DNA from: an uncultured Gammaproteobacteria bacterium
GTDB taxonomy: Bacteria; Pseudomonadota; Gammaproteobacteria; Steroidobacterales; Woeseiaceae
Assembly: GCA_937899415.1 (NCBI GenBank)
Contig: CALBPI010000092.1
Span: 1 to 55,320, forward strand
DNA: 55,320 bases
Reading direction: 5' to 3'
The translations under genes were made by a program, and so were the position numbers. The notes beneath the pieces are model-generated. The model worked only from the letters and a program-made list of their open reading frames with translations. It had not been told where the DNA came from and searched no databases. The stretch's first letter is position 1; the number at the start of each line of letters is the position of its first letter. Positions 18,948 through 27,067 of this stretch are shown piece after piece.

Positions 18948-19742
18948 GTGCTGGTCTACCCCGAAATCGACCGGGTCGCGTTCTCGCTGGGCCCGGTCAA
19001 AGTGCATTGGTACGGACTGACCTACCTGGTCGGGTTCGTGCTGTCCTATATGGTGGGTCGGCACCGCGCCAAGCGCGCCGACACGCCCGTGACGCCCGCA
19101 CAGGTCGAAGACCTGATCTTTTTTGGCGCGCTCGGCGTAATCGTTGGCGGCCGGGTCGGCTATTTGCTGTTCTACGGCTGGGCACAGGTGGCCCAGGACT
19201 GGCACTACATCTACCGCTTCTGGGAAGGCGGCATGTCGTTTCACGGCGGCCTGCTGGGCGTGTTGCTGGCTATGTGGTGGTTCGCGCGCCGTAACGGCAA
19301 GACGTTTTTTGAGATCACCGATTTCGTCGCGGTATTCACGCCACTGGGGCTGCTCTGCGGGCGTATCGGCAACTTCATCAACAGCGAACTCTGGGGCAAG
19401 GTCACGGACGTTCCCTGGGGCTTTCTGGTCAAAGGCGAGGTGCGTCATCCATCGATGCTCTACGAGGCCGCGCTCGAGGGCTTGGTTCTCTTTGTGATTC
19501 TGTACTCGTATACGACTCGGCCGCGTGCCGTGGGCGCCACCTCGGGTCTGTTCCTGTTTTTCTATGGCCTGTTCCGGTCGCTCGTCGAGTTCGTGCGCGT
19601 CCCCGATGAGCAGTACGAGTATCTCGCCTTCGACTGGCTGACCATGGGCCAGGTGCTTAGTGCGCCCATGATTGTCCTGGGCCTCTTCCTGTTCCTGCGC
19701 GCCACGCGCGAGCCCGCGCCCAGCGCCGACATCATTCGCTAG
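18948..19742 (+). CDS. lgt: Prolipoprotein diacylglyceryl transferase
   Basis: Lgt transfers diacylglycerol from phosphatidylglycerol to the lipobox cysteine of prelipoproteins, the first step of lipoprotein maturation in the inner membrane. The protein (264 residues, about seven TM helices) has the essential SFHGGLLG motif (about 97-104) and the Lgt signature [14 protein letters not shown] (about 140-153). The start is GTG; the protein begins [22 protein letters not shown] as in the family. Within the window RlpA is an obvious client. It is followed after 10 bases by thyA, the arrangement lgt-thyA of E. coli. Confidence 0.97.
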   Translation: MLVYPEIDRVAFSLGPVKVHWYGLTYLVGFVLSYMVGRHRAKRADTPVTPAQVEDLIFFGALGVIVGGRVGYLLFYGWAQVAQDWHYIYRFWEGGMSFHGGLLGVLLAMWWFARRNGKTFFEITDFVAVFTPLGLLCGRIGNFINSELWGKVTDVPWGFLVKGEVRHPSMLYEAALEGLVLFVILYSYTTRPRAVGATSGLFLFFYGLFRSLVEFVRVPDEQYEYLAFDWLTMGQVLSAPMIVLGLFLFLRATREPAPSADIIR

Positions 19743-19752
19743 GACCCACTGC

Positions 19753-20547
19753 ATGCAGCAATACCTTGACCTCATGCGCTGCGTGCGCGAGCACGGCGCG
19801 CGCAAGGAGGACCGCACGGGTACGGGCACGCTCAGCGTGTTCGGTCACCAGATGCGCTTTGATCTGCGCGAGGGGTTTCCGCTTGTGACCACCAAGAAGC
19901 TGCACCTGAAGTCGATCATCGGCGAACTGCTGTGGTTTTTGAGCGGCGACAGCAACGTGCGCTGGCTGCAGGAAAACGGCGTGTCGATCTGGAACGAGTG
20001 GGCGGACGAGAACGGTGACCTCGGGCCCGTCTACGGCGTGCAGTGGCGCAACTGGCCGACGCCAGACGGGCGCCACATCGACCAGATTGAAACGGTGTTG
20101 CAGCAATTGCGCGACACCCCAGATTCGCGCCGCATTCTTGTGTCAGCCTGGAATGTCTCCGAACTCGACAACATGGCGCTCATGCCCTGCCACTGTCTGT
20201 TTCAGTTCTACGTAGCCGACGGCGCTCTGTCGTGCCAGCTTTACCAGCGCAGTGCTGACATATTCCTCGGGGTCCCATTCAACATCGCGTCCTACGCCTT
20301 GTTGACCCACATGATCGCGCGCGAAGTCGGGCTCGAACCCGCCGAGTTCATCTGGACGGGTGGCGACTGCCACCTCTACCTCAACCACCTCGAGCAGACC
20401 GACCTGCAGCTGACGCGGGAACCACGCGCGCTGCCGCAGCTTGAGTTTCTGCGTCAACCCGAGTCGCTCTACGATTACCGCATGGACGATTTCGGCTTCC
20501 CGGGCTACGACCCACACCCCCTGATTCGCGCGGCGGTGTCGGTGTGA
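19753..20547 (+). CDS. thyA: Thymidylate synthase
   Basis: ThyA methylates dUMP to dTMP using 5,10-methylene-THF and yields dihydrofolate. At 264 residues it has exactly the E. coli length. The nucleophile C146 lies in [11 protein letters not shown]; the RTGTGT phosphate loop (about 21-26), [19 protein letters not shown] and the H-x-Y motif CHLYLNHL are present. The start is the ATG giving MQQYLDLM; an upstream extension through the end of lgt is rejected. It overlaps folA by 4 bases, so the producer and consumer of dihydrofolate are translationally coupled. Confidence 0.98.
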   Translation: MQQYLDLMRCVREHGARKEDRTGTGTLSVFGHQMRFDLREGFPLVTTKKLHLKSIIGELLWFLSGDSNVRWLQENGVSIWNEWADENGDLGPVYGVQWRNWPTPDGRHIDQIETVLQQLRDTPDSRRILVSAWNVSELDNMALMPCHCLFQFYVADGALSCQLYQRSADIFLGVPFNIASYALLTHMIAREVGLEPAEFIWTGGDCHLYLNHLEQTDLQLTREPRALPQLEFLRQPESLYDYRMDDFGFPGYDPHPLIRAAVSV

Positions 20548-21071
20548 ACGAGGAGCCGCTGCTGTCGCTGATCGTCGCTGTTTCCGACAACGGCGTCATC
20601 GGACGCCAGAACGCCTTACCCTGGCGGCTATCGGCGGACCTGCGTTACTTCAAGAAACGCACGATGGGTAAGCCCATCGTGATGGGTCGACTAACCTGGG
20701 ACTCGATCGGCAAGGCCTTGCCCGGCCGGCACAACATCGTGGTCACTCGGGATACGGCTTTCGAGGCCGCGGATGCGACCGTCGTACACGACATTGACAG
20801 CGCCTTGGCCGCCGCGGGCGAGGTTGAAGAGATCATGATCGTCGGTGGCGAAACGCTCTACACGGCTCTGCTGCCGCGCGCCGACCGCGTTTACCTGACG
20901 CGCGTGCACGTGGAGGTGGCCGATGGTGACGCCCACTTTGCCGATCTGGATCTGCGCGAGTGGGAGCTGACCTGCTCGCAACCGCTGGCCGGCGAGTCGG
21001 ATCAGCCCGACTGCACGTTCACCGAGTGGCGCCGCATCGGCGGTCGCGATCTCGGTCCTTCAGACTGCTAG
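20544..21071 (+). CDS. folA: Dihydrofolate reductase
   Basis: It reduces dihydrofolate to tetrahydrofolate with NADPH. The 175-residue protein has the family core: [32 protein letters not shown] with the substrate-binding Asp in SADL, then [21 protein letters not shown] and the [12 protein letters not shown] motif (about 100-111). The GTG start overlaps the thyA stop. It regenerates the cofactor oxidised by ThyA and is the target class of trimethoprim. The next gene runs in the opposite direction, with only 11 bases between stops. Confidence 0.97.
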   Translation: MNEEPLLSLIVAVSDNGVIGRQNALPWRLSADLRYFKKRTMGKPIVMGRLTWDSIGKALPGRHNIVVTRDTAFEAADATVVHDIDSALAAAGEVEEIMIVGGETLYTALLPRADRVYLTRVHVEVADGDAHFADLDLREWELTCSQPLAGESDQPDCTFTEWRRIGGRDLGPSDC

Positions 21072-21082
21072 AACCCGAGAGG

Positions 21083-21523
21083 CTAGAACCGCACAGGCAA
21101 ATCGGCCTCGATCTTCTCCTTGGCGCGCTCCAGGTCGTCGCGCAACGCCACCCATTCGTTCTCGAGCGGCGTCGCCTGTGACACCGCCTCGGATACCGTC
21201 TGAATAGGCAGTTTCTCGAAGCGTTGCGTGGCCGGTGAGGGCTCGGTCTCGCGCACGGGCACCGTGGTCTCGGCGATCGTGGACTCGCCATCACTGTCGG
21301 GCGATCCGCTGGTGATGATGAGCCCGATGATCACACTCAAAAACACGGTCGCTGCGAGTGCGGCGGGCTGCCACAGCGGTCGCGGCGGCTCGGCTGCCTC
21401 GGCCGCGGCCTGTCGTGTCATGGCCAGTCGCGCGTCGAGTGCGTCGCGGGCGTCTTCCGACACCGTCAGTGTTTCGAGCGCGTGTGCGTCGCGGGCGAGT
21501 TTGCGTTCGATCTTGTCGTTCAT
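21083..21523 (-). CDS. Putative membrane anti-sigma factor
   Basis: The 146-residue protein has a charged cytoplasmic N-terminus (1-49), one membrane helix (about 51-71, WQPAALAATVFLSVIIGLIITSG in short) and an acidic periplasmic tail rich in Thr, Pro and Glu. Its gene overlaps the ECF sigma gene by 4 bases, the usual position of a cognate anti-sigma factor. The zinc-binding H-C-C motif of ZAS-type anti-sigma factors is absent, and no named family is recognised. The role is inferred from topology and coupling to the sigma gene. It is convergent with folA. Confidence 0.65.
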   Translation of the reverse strand: MNDKIERKLARDAHALETLTVSEDARDALDARLAMTRQAAAEAAEPPRPLWQPAALAATVFLSVIIGLIITSGSPDSDGESTIAETTVPVRETEPSPATQRFEKLPIQTVSEAVSQATPLENEWVALRDDLERAKEKIEADLPVRF

Positions 21524-22035
21524 GATCGCGCTCCGTCGGCAACGGCCGCGAGTTGGCGGCGGCTGCGCAGTAAAGACACTTTGACCCAGGGCACGCTGCG
21601 CGACAGCGTCTGGGCCGTGTCACGAATACTCATATCTTCTCCGTAGCGCAGCCAGAGTGCTGCGCAGGCGTCGGGCGAGAGATGTTCACGCGCCAGCCGC
21701 CACAGGTTGTCGATCTCCGCTGCACCGAGGGCGTCCGTGCCCGGGGCCTCGTGGTCGCCCAGCGGCTCGGACGCCGGTCGCGCCTTGGGCAGGTTGCGCA
21801 GGCCGATGCGGTAGAGCCAGGTGCTGAACCGCCAGCGTGCGTTGTAGCTGGGCAGATAGCGCCAGGCGGCAACAAAGGCTTCCTGTACGGCATCTTCGGC
21901 GTCCTCCCGGTTGGCACAGCGCAGCGCCAGGAATCGGAACAGGCGGTCCCGGTAGTGCTCGACGAGGTTGGCAAACGACTGACGACAGCCATTGGCGGCG
22001 CGCTCGACGAGATCCTGCTCGGCAAGGTCGTGCAT
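21520..22035 (-). CDS. ECF-type RNA polymerase sigma factor
   Basis: The 171-residue protein has sigma region 2 (about 12-80: FANLVEHYRDRLFRFLALR, then DAEDAVQEAFVAAWRYLP, the core-binding and -10 recognition part) and region 4 (about 105-160: WLRYGEDMSIRDTAQTLSRSVPWVKVSLLRSRR, HTH for the -35), with no region 3, which defines the ECF group. It lies between a secreted-protein gene (7 bases upstream) and the likely anti-sigma gene (4-base overlap), so this is a three-gene signalling operon. Its ECF subgroup cannot be set by eye. Confidence 0.92.
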   Translation of the reverse strand: MHDLAEQDLVERAANGCRQSFANLVEHYRDRLFRFLALRCANREDAEDAVQEAFVAAWRYLPSYNARWRFSTWLYRIGLRNLPKARPASEPLGDHEAPGTDALGAAEIDNLWRLAREHLSPDACAALWLRYGEDMSIRDTAQTLSRSVPWVKVSLLRSRRQLAAVADGARS

Positions 22036-22042
22036 GCGGCGA

Positions 22043-22936
22043 TCAGTCGTTGATGATGTCCGTGAGTACGTCGGGCGACACCCGCAGCGCCAGTGTCAGT
22101 CCCGCGCTGTCCGCGCTGATGTCGAGTGACGACAACAATGTCGATACGTTGGGATCGACGTCCCCGGACAGTGCCTGCAGGCCGATGAGGCCCCGCACAA
22201 CCGCGGCCAGCGAATTCGTGGTGCGCGGGTCGTCGGCCGTCACACGTACCTGGATATCTGCGTCGCCATTGGTGTCAGCGAGCACGAACGCGACCTGGCG
22301 CGCTTCGCGCAGCAGACCGGAGTTCCAGGACGCGGCACCGTCGCCCAGGGCCATGGTGTCGACGCCTGCCTGCATCAGGCTCTTGTCGGCGGCGAGCACG
22401 AGCAGCGCCTTGCCGTTCGATTTGCGGGGCCGCGCTTCGAGACCGCGCTCCATGCCGTCGAGCGTGCTCGAGACGACGATGGCACTGCGCCGATCAAAGC
22501 TCATGAACAGCGTGTCGCTCTGGATGCCAATTTCGGCGTCGTCGAGATCCACGTTCTGAACTTCGTAGTATTCGAAGCCGCTGGCCTTACCCGTCGACAG
22601 GTCGCCGCCCGCTTGCAGCGCCGCGAGAATCTTGTCGCGCGTGTCCTGGCTGACATCACCTTGCACGATCATCGTGGCCACACCCGCGGTATCACTGAAG
22701 GCCGAGATGCTGTCGAGTTCCTGGTTCGGATTGAAGCCGGTCTCTTTGCGGACGTCGTCGAAGACCTCGTTGTCGAGCCAGCCGTAGAGTTTTTGGCCAA
22801 CGCTCGTGCTGCGCATGGCTTCGAAGTCGACGTGGAAGTACCAGGCCGTATCGGGCGGCAGGTCGGCGTCTTCAATGCCCGCTACGGCGGGCAACGCGAA
22901 CAGCGCGAGCGAGAGTGCAACTAAGTGTCTGATCAT
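22043..22936 (-). CDS. Secreted protein of unknown function, first gene of an ECF sigma operon
   Basis: The 297-residue protein starts with a clear Sec signal peptide (about 1-19, cleavage after AVA before GIEDADLP). The mature part is acidic, has no cysteines or membrane segments, and opens with LPPDTAWYFHVDFEAMRST. No known domain is recognised with certainty; the pattern of a short domain beginning with a W-Y-x-H-V-D strand recalls periplasmic proteins annotated as hypothetical next to sigma-factor genes. Being first in the operon, it could be a sensor or a target of the sigma factor. Function is unknown. Confidence 0.75.
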   Translation of the reverse strand: MIRHLVALSLALFALPAVAGIEDADLPPDTAWYFHVDFEAMRSTSVGQKLYGWLDNEVFDDVRKETGFNPNQELDSISAFSDTAGVATMIVQGDVSQDTRDKILAALQAGGDLSTGKASGFEYYEVQNVDLDDAEIGIQSDTLFMSFDRRSAIVVSSTLDGMERGLEARPRKSNGKALLVLAADKSLMQAGVDTMALGDGAASWNSGLLREARQVAFVLADTNGDADIQVRVTADDPRTTNSLAAVVRGLIGLQALSGDVDPNVSTLLSSLDISADSAGLTLALRVSPDVLTDIIND

Positions 22937-22982
22937 GTTCCGATTCCTCGGTAGTGTCGCGCCCGAATTGAGCGCACCTAAC

Positions 22983-23014
22983 CACTTATAGTGGCGCTCC
23001 GCCAGAAAGGTTAC
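22983..23014 (-). promoter_or_regulatory. Possible ECF-type promoter of the secreted protein-sigma-anti-sigma operon
   Basis: On the minus strand GTAACC, overlapping the kmo stop, carries the AAC core common to ECF -35 elements. It is followed by a TATAAG element inside the dyad CCACT-ATA-AGTGG (22982-22994). The 74-base gap to the operon start suggests its own promoter after kmo. Autoregulation by the encoded sigma factor is a guess. Confidence 0.3.
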
Positions 23015-24384
23015 ACAGAGGCGCGCGGAATCGGTGCCAGCGCCTCGCCGAGCTCGGCAAGGCAGTGGTCGAGGTCGATCTCGTCCAGCGAATCGGCCGT
23101 CTCCGTCCAGCGCTCCAGCAGGGCCGCCTGCACGCGGCCCCGTTCCAGTGCCGTCGCGTAGCCGATGTCGGCGTGGAACATGACCATCGAGTAGCGCGGG
23201 ATGAAGTGCTCGGGCGCGCGCTGTTCCAACGCAAATGCGAGCGCCTTTTTGAGTTGGAAGCGCGGGTCGCGCACCGTGTCGCGCATCTCGACGTAGTTTT
23301 CCATGGCCATGGTCGCGATGGCATCGGCATCTGCGAGCCGCACGGCCGAAAACTCCCGGAAAACGCTGCCCCAGTCGTCGTGCGCATCGAGCAGGCTGTC
23401 GAGTACGACGCAGTCTTCAAAGGCCGCGTTCATGCCCTGGCCGTGGAACGGGACGATCGCATGTGCGGCGTCACCAATCAGGAGCACGCGGTCTTCGATG
23501 TGCCAGGGCTCGCAACGCACGTTGCCTAGGATACCCAGGGGGTGGGCATCGAGTTGATCTGCAAGATCGGGCACGAGTGGCGGCACATCGGGAAACTGCT
23601 CAGCGACAAAGGCGGCCGCCGCGCCCGGCGTCCGCCACGCCGAAAATGAGGGTGTCCCTGCGGCTTCGTCTTCGGCCATGAACAGGGTGGCCGTGAAGTC
23701 GCCGCCCGGATTGGGCAATGCGATCAACATGTAGCCACCGCGCGGCCAGATGTGCAGCGCTTCGGCTGCCATCGCGTAGCCGCCATTAGCGGCCGCGGGA
23801 ATGTCGATTTCCTGGTAGCGGTGACCGAGCAGCTGCTCGCTGGTCTCGAAGCCTGGCTGCTTGGCCAGTGCGCGGCGCGTGGGTGAGCCTGCGCCATCCG
23901 CGGCAATGAGGCGTTCAGCCTGGTAGGTGGCTTCACCGCCATCCGGGTTGACCAGGTGCAAGGTGCCCGTGGCCGGGTCGAAGCGCTCGCAGCGCGCGCC
24001 GAAGTGGATCGTGGCGCCCGCGCGTTCGGCAGCATCGATGAGCCGATTGTTGAGGCCGGCGCGGCTCACCGAGTAGTTGATGTCGTCCTCGTTGCCGCTG
24101 TAGCGCTGAAATTCCAGATCGCCCGCGATCGGGTGCAGCATGCGACCGGGCATGGGGCAGAGCAGGTCATCGATGGCGTGCTCGAGGCCCGCACGCTTGA
24201 GACCGCGCATACCGCGCGCGGCCATCGCCAGATTAATCGAGCGGCCTGCCGTGACTGTTCCCCGGCGCGGGTCGGTCTGGCGCTCCAGCACCGTGACTTC
24301 AATGCCGCGTCGCGCCAGCAATACGGCAAGCAAGGCGCCGGTGAGGCCCGCACCGAGAATCGTGATGCGGCCCTCGCGAATCAT
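23011..24384 (-). CDS. kmo: Kynurenine 3-monooxygenase
   Basis: This FAD enzyme hydroxylates L-kynurenine to 3-hydroxykynurenine with NADPH and O2. The 457-residue protein has the N-terminal ITILGAGLTGALLAVLLARRG FAD-binding fold (about 7-27), the KMO-typical GRSINLAMAARGMRGLKRAG stretch (about 47-66) and the FAD GD motif LLIGDAAHAIVPFHGQGMNAAFED (about 313-336). It overlaps kynU by 4 bases as the last gene of a four-gene kynurenine operon. The FAD and KMO motifs separate it from the related UbiH earlier in the window. Confidence 0.95.
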   Translation of the reverse strand: MIREGRITILGAGLTGALLAVLLARRGIEVTVLERQTDPRRGTVTAGRSINLAMAARGMRGLKRAGLEHAIDDLLCPMPGRMLHPIAGDLEFQRYSGNEDDINYSVSRAGLNNRLIDAAERAGATIHFGARCERFDPATGTLHLVNPDGGEATYQAERLIAADGAGSPTRRALAKQPGFETSEQLLGHRYQEIDIPAAANGGYAMAAEALHIWPRGGYMLIALPNPGGDFTATLFMAEDEAAGTPSFSAWRTPGAAAAFVAEQFPDVPPLVPDLADQLDAHPLGILGNVRCEPWHIEDRVLLIGDAAHAIVPFHGQGMNAAFEDCVVLDSLLDAHDDWGSVFREFSAVRLADADAIATMAMENYVEMRDTVRDPRFQLKKALAFALEQRAPEHFIPRYSMVMFHADIGYATALERGRVQAALLERWTETADSLDEIDLDHCLAELGEALAPIPRASV

Positions 24385-25655
24385 GACGCCTCCAGGGCCT
24401 CGTGCAGTCGCTCCACGAAGTGCCAGCAGTCTTCGAAGCTGTTGTAGAGCGGTGCGGGTGCGACACGAATGACGTTGGGTTCTCGCCAGTCGCAGACAAC
24501 GTCGTGGGCGTCGAGGTGTTCGAACACACTGCGCCCGCTCTGCGTGCTGCCGTTGACGGCCAGCGACAACTGACAGCCGCGCTGTTCGGGCGCCGCAGGC
24601 GTCACGACACGAACGCGGTCGCCACAGCGTGCGGCGAGTCGCTGCTCGAGGTAGCCCGTCAGTGCAATCGACTTGTCGCGCAGGCGCTCGATGCCAGCTT
24701 CGTGGAACAGCTCGAGCCCGACGACGACGGGTGCCAAGCCCAGCACGGGCGGATTGCTTTGCTGCCAGGCGTCAACGCCGGGCGCGGGGTCGAAGTCGTC
24801 GCGCATTTCAAACCGCGTCGACGCGTCGTTGCCCCACCAACCGTGCAGCCGGGGCAGGTCACTCGTGTGGTGTTGGCGCGCGACGTAGGCACCCGCCACG
24901 GCGCCAGGACCGGCGTTCAGGTACTTGTAGGTACAGAACACCGCGAAGTCGACGCCCCAGTCGCTCACGCGCATGGGCACGTTGCCAATCGCGTGGGCGA
25001 GATCCAGGCCGATCGGGATCTGGCGTTCCCGCGCCAATGTCGTGATAGCCGGCATGTCCAGCACGTCGCCCGTGAGGTATTGCACCCCGGGCAGCAGGAT
25101 CAGCGCGATCTCCGGATTGGCGTCGAGCAGCGCAGGTAATGCGTCGACGGCATAGCCGCCGTCGCCGCGCGTCCATTCGACAATGCCCGATTCGACGTCG
25201 CGACCGTGCCAGTCAAGCTGCGACTGCACGGCGTAGCGGTCAGAGGGAAACGCATCGGCTTCAATGAGGATCTTCCAGCGCGCGTCCGTGGGTCGGTAAA
25301 AGCTCAGCATGAGCAGGTTGAGGTTGATCGTCAGCGTGTTCATCGCGACGACTTCGTCTTCGGCGCAGCCGATCAGTTCGGCCAGCAACGGTGCCGCGGC
25401 CTCGTGGTAAGGCACCCAGGGGCGTTCGGCGCGAAAGTGCCCCTCGACACCCATCGTCGCCCAGTCGCGAAGCACCTCATTGACGCGCTCGCCGGCGGCC
25501 AGCGGCTGCAGGCCCAGCGAATTGCCGCAAAGGTAGACTTTGCGCCGGCCATCGCGACCCCGAGGCCACGCAAATCGGTCACGGAATGTGGCCAGCGGAT
25601 CGGCGGCATCCAGTGCCTGGGCCTGGGCGAGCGCATCGTGTTCCATCGTCGTCAT
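24381..25655 (-). CDS. kynU: Kynureninase
   Basis: This PLP enzyme cleaves kynurenine or 3-hydroxykynurenine to (3-hydroxy)anthranilate and alanine. The 424-residue protein has the PLP lysine K244 in CTYKYLNAGPGA, the cofactor-site LDLAHAIGNVP (about 218-228) and N-terminal YLCGNSLGLQP (about 41-51). The ATG giving MTTMEHDAL is chosen because it overlaps the upstream stop by 4 bases; a longer reading into the previous gene is rejected. Together with Kmo and HaaO it makes the 3-hydroxykynurenine to quinolinate branch. Confidence 0.96.
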   Translation of the reverse strand: MTTMEHDALAQAQALDAADPLATFRDRFAWPRGRDGRRKVYLCGNSLGLQPLAAGERVNEVLRDWATMGVEGHFRAERPWVPYHEAAAPLLAELIGCAEDEVVAMNTLTINLNLLMLSFYRPTDARWKILIEADAFPSDRYAVQSQLDWHGRDVESGIVEWTRGDGGYAVDALPALLDANPEIALILLPGVQYLTGDVLDMPAITTLARERQIPIGLDLAHAIGNVPMRVSDWGVDFAVFCTYKYLNAGPGAVAGAYVARQHHTSDLPRLHGWWGNDASTRFEMRDDFDPAPGVDAWQQSNPPVLGLAPVVVGLELFHEAGIERLRDKSIALTGYLEQRLAARCGDRVRVVTPAAPEQRGCQLSLAVNGSTQSGRSVFEHLDAHDVVCDWREPNVIRVAPAPLYNSFEDCWHFVERLHEALEAS

Positions 25656-26440
25656 GAAGCCTCGAGCGGATACAGAGTCGGGTTGCTGGGCGTTGCATCG
25701 CCCGTGAACGGTGCCGGTTGCAATGCCAGCGCGTAGTGACCGTCTTCGATATCGTCGGGCACATAGATCATTTCTGTGATTGTGGCTTCGCTGCGGGTCG
25801 CCTCGCTGCGGTCGGTGCTGCCCGGCGGCAGGCCCCAATAGAGCCGGTGCACGGCCAGGTGGCCCCCGTCCTCGAGGCGATCGAGCGAGGGTGTGTCGAT
25901 GAGCAGGTGCATGACGCCGTGCGACACGATGTGGGCCATGGCGCTCATCGTCAGGTAGGCGTAGTCGTCGCTGTCGGTGTAGCGGGCATGCGCCTTGTCC
26001 GTGGGGTTGGGCAGCGTTCGGATGACCAGCGCGTCGGGTGTGGTCTCGGCCGGCCAGGCGGCTGCGAGGTCTGAGGCCACCAGGACGCGATCTTCGGCGC
26101 GGGTGACCGGTGGCAGCGCGTCTGTCGTATCGGCCGCGCGACGCTCGGGCAATGTGATCAACAGTGCCTTCAGGCGGCGGCTCGGGATGGCATCCAGGAC
26201 GTCGTGCTGCGTTGCGGTCACGTGGCCGATGCCTTCTGTGTGGGTGCCGTGGCAGTGCGGCGCCAGTTGCAGCACTTGCGCGTTGCAGCTGCCGCCTTGG
26301 GCCACGTCGCCAACGAAGGCGCCGGCCGTCAGCGCTGTGCCGCGCGCGGGCGTCACACCAAAGTAGTTGGACTGGGCGCCGTCGAAGTCGAGACGGCGCG
26401 CGATCGAGCGGCCCTCGCCGTGCATGGGATCAGTCGCCAT
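25652..26440 (-). CDS. Cyclase-family metal-dependent hydrolase, probable kynurenine formamidase
   Basis: The 262-residue protein belongs to the cyclase/arylformamidase family (PF04199 type), whose KynB members hydrolyse N-formylkynurenine to kynurenine. The metal-site motif reads PHCHGTHTEGIGH (residues 61-73). The family usual is HxGTHxDxPxH, so here the first His is displaced or replaced (H62 or C63) and the Asp is Glu (E69), while H67 and H73 remain. Position between haaO (11-base overlap) and kynU (4-base overlap) strongly suggests formamidase activity. Tryptophan 2,3-dioxygenase, which would make its substrate, is not in the window. The start ATG at the given end is preferred; an ATG 5 codons later is possible. 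Confidence 0.8.
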   Translation of the reverse strand: MATDPMHGEGRSIARRLDFDGAQSNYFGVTPARGTALTAGAFVGDVAQGGSCNAQVLQLAPHCHGTHTEGIGHVTATQHDVLDAIPSRRLKALLITLPERRAADTTDALPPVTRAEDRVLVASDLAAAWPAETTPDALVIRTLPNPTDKAHARYTDSDDYAYLTMSAMAHIVSHGVMHLLIDTPSLDRLEDGGHLAVHRLYWGLPPGSTDRSEATRSEATITEMIYVPDDIEDGHYALALQPAPFTGDATPSNPTLYPLEAS

Positions 26441-27002
26441 CGCGGGGTGGTTTGACCGCGCCGCAGTTGTCGCAGGTTCGGTTGGCTTCACTGTCGTAGA
26501 ACCGGTCGAAGACGGGCGGCAGCTGCGCCACGATGTCGGTGACGTGCAGGTACGCCTCGTACAGCAGGTGATCGCAGGCGTCGCAGTACCAGTGGAAGCC
26601 GTCGAGCTCGCCCTCGCGGCGCTTGCGCTCGACGACGAGCCCCACCGTATTCGCAAAACGCTGTGGTGAGTGCGGTACGCGGGGTGGCAGCAGCAGGATA
26701 TCGCCCTCGGCGATCGTGATGTCGATGCGGCGACCGTCCTGGATCGTGCGCAACCGCATGTCGCCTTCGAGCTGGTAGAAAAACTCCTCGCCTTCATCGT
26801 AGTGGTAGTCGTCCCGCGAGTTGGGTCCACCCACGACCATGATGATGAACTCGCCATCCTCGAAGACCTGCTGGTTGCAGACCGGCGGCTGCAGCAGGTG
26901 CCGATGGCGTTCGATCCAGCCGTGCAGGTTGAACGGCAGCAAGGGCGGCATGCTGGCGTTGTCCGTGGCCGCATCGACGGGTGCTTTGGGTTCGTGACTC
27001 AT
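26430..27002 (-). CDS. haaO: 3-hydroxyanthranilate 3,4-dioxygenase
   Basis: This cupin dioxygenase opens the ring of 3-hydroxyanthranilate to give the precursor of quinolinate. The 190-residue protein has the iron ligands H67 and E73 in YHYDEGEEFF and H111 in RVPHSPQR. The C-terminal rubredoxin-like site of bacterial enzymes is present as C140-x2-C143 and C177-x2-C180. The ATG chosen starts MSHEPKAP; upstream in-frame codons give a basic, unrelated sequence and overlap apaH. It is the first gene of haaO-formamidase-kynU-kmo, which leads from formylkynurenine to quinolinate, for de novo NAD synthesis or tryptophan breakdown. It lies 65 bases after apaH on the same strand. Confidence 0.96.
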   Translation of the reverse strand: MSHEPKAPVDAATDNASMPPLLPFNLHGWIERHRHLLQPPVCNQQVFEDGEFIIMVVGGPNSRDDYHYDEGEEFFYQLEGDMRLRTIQDGRRIDITIAEGDILLLPPRVPHSPQRFANTVGLVVERKRREGELDGFHWYCDACDHLLYEAYLHVTDIVAQLPPVFDRFYDSEANRTCDNCGAVKPPRDGD

Positions 27003-27067
27003 CAGGCGCAGTTTATCGGTTTTGCTGGGGTACCGGTTGGTGCCCGGGGACGCTGTCGAGGCTGTGA

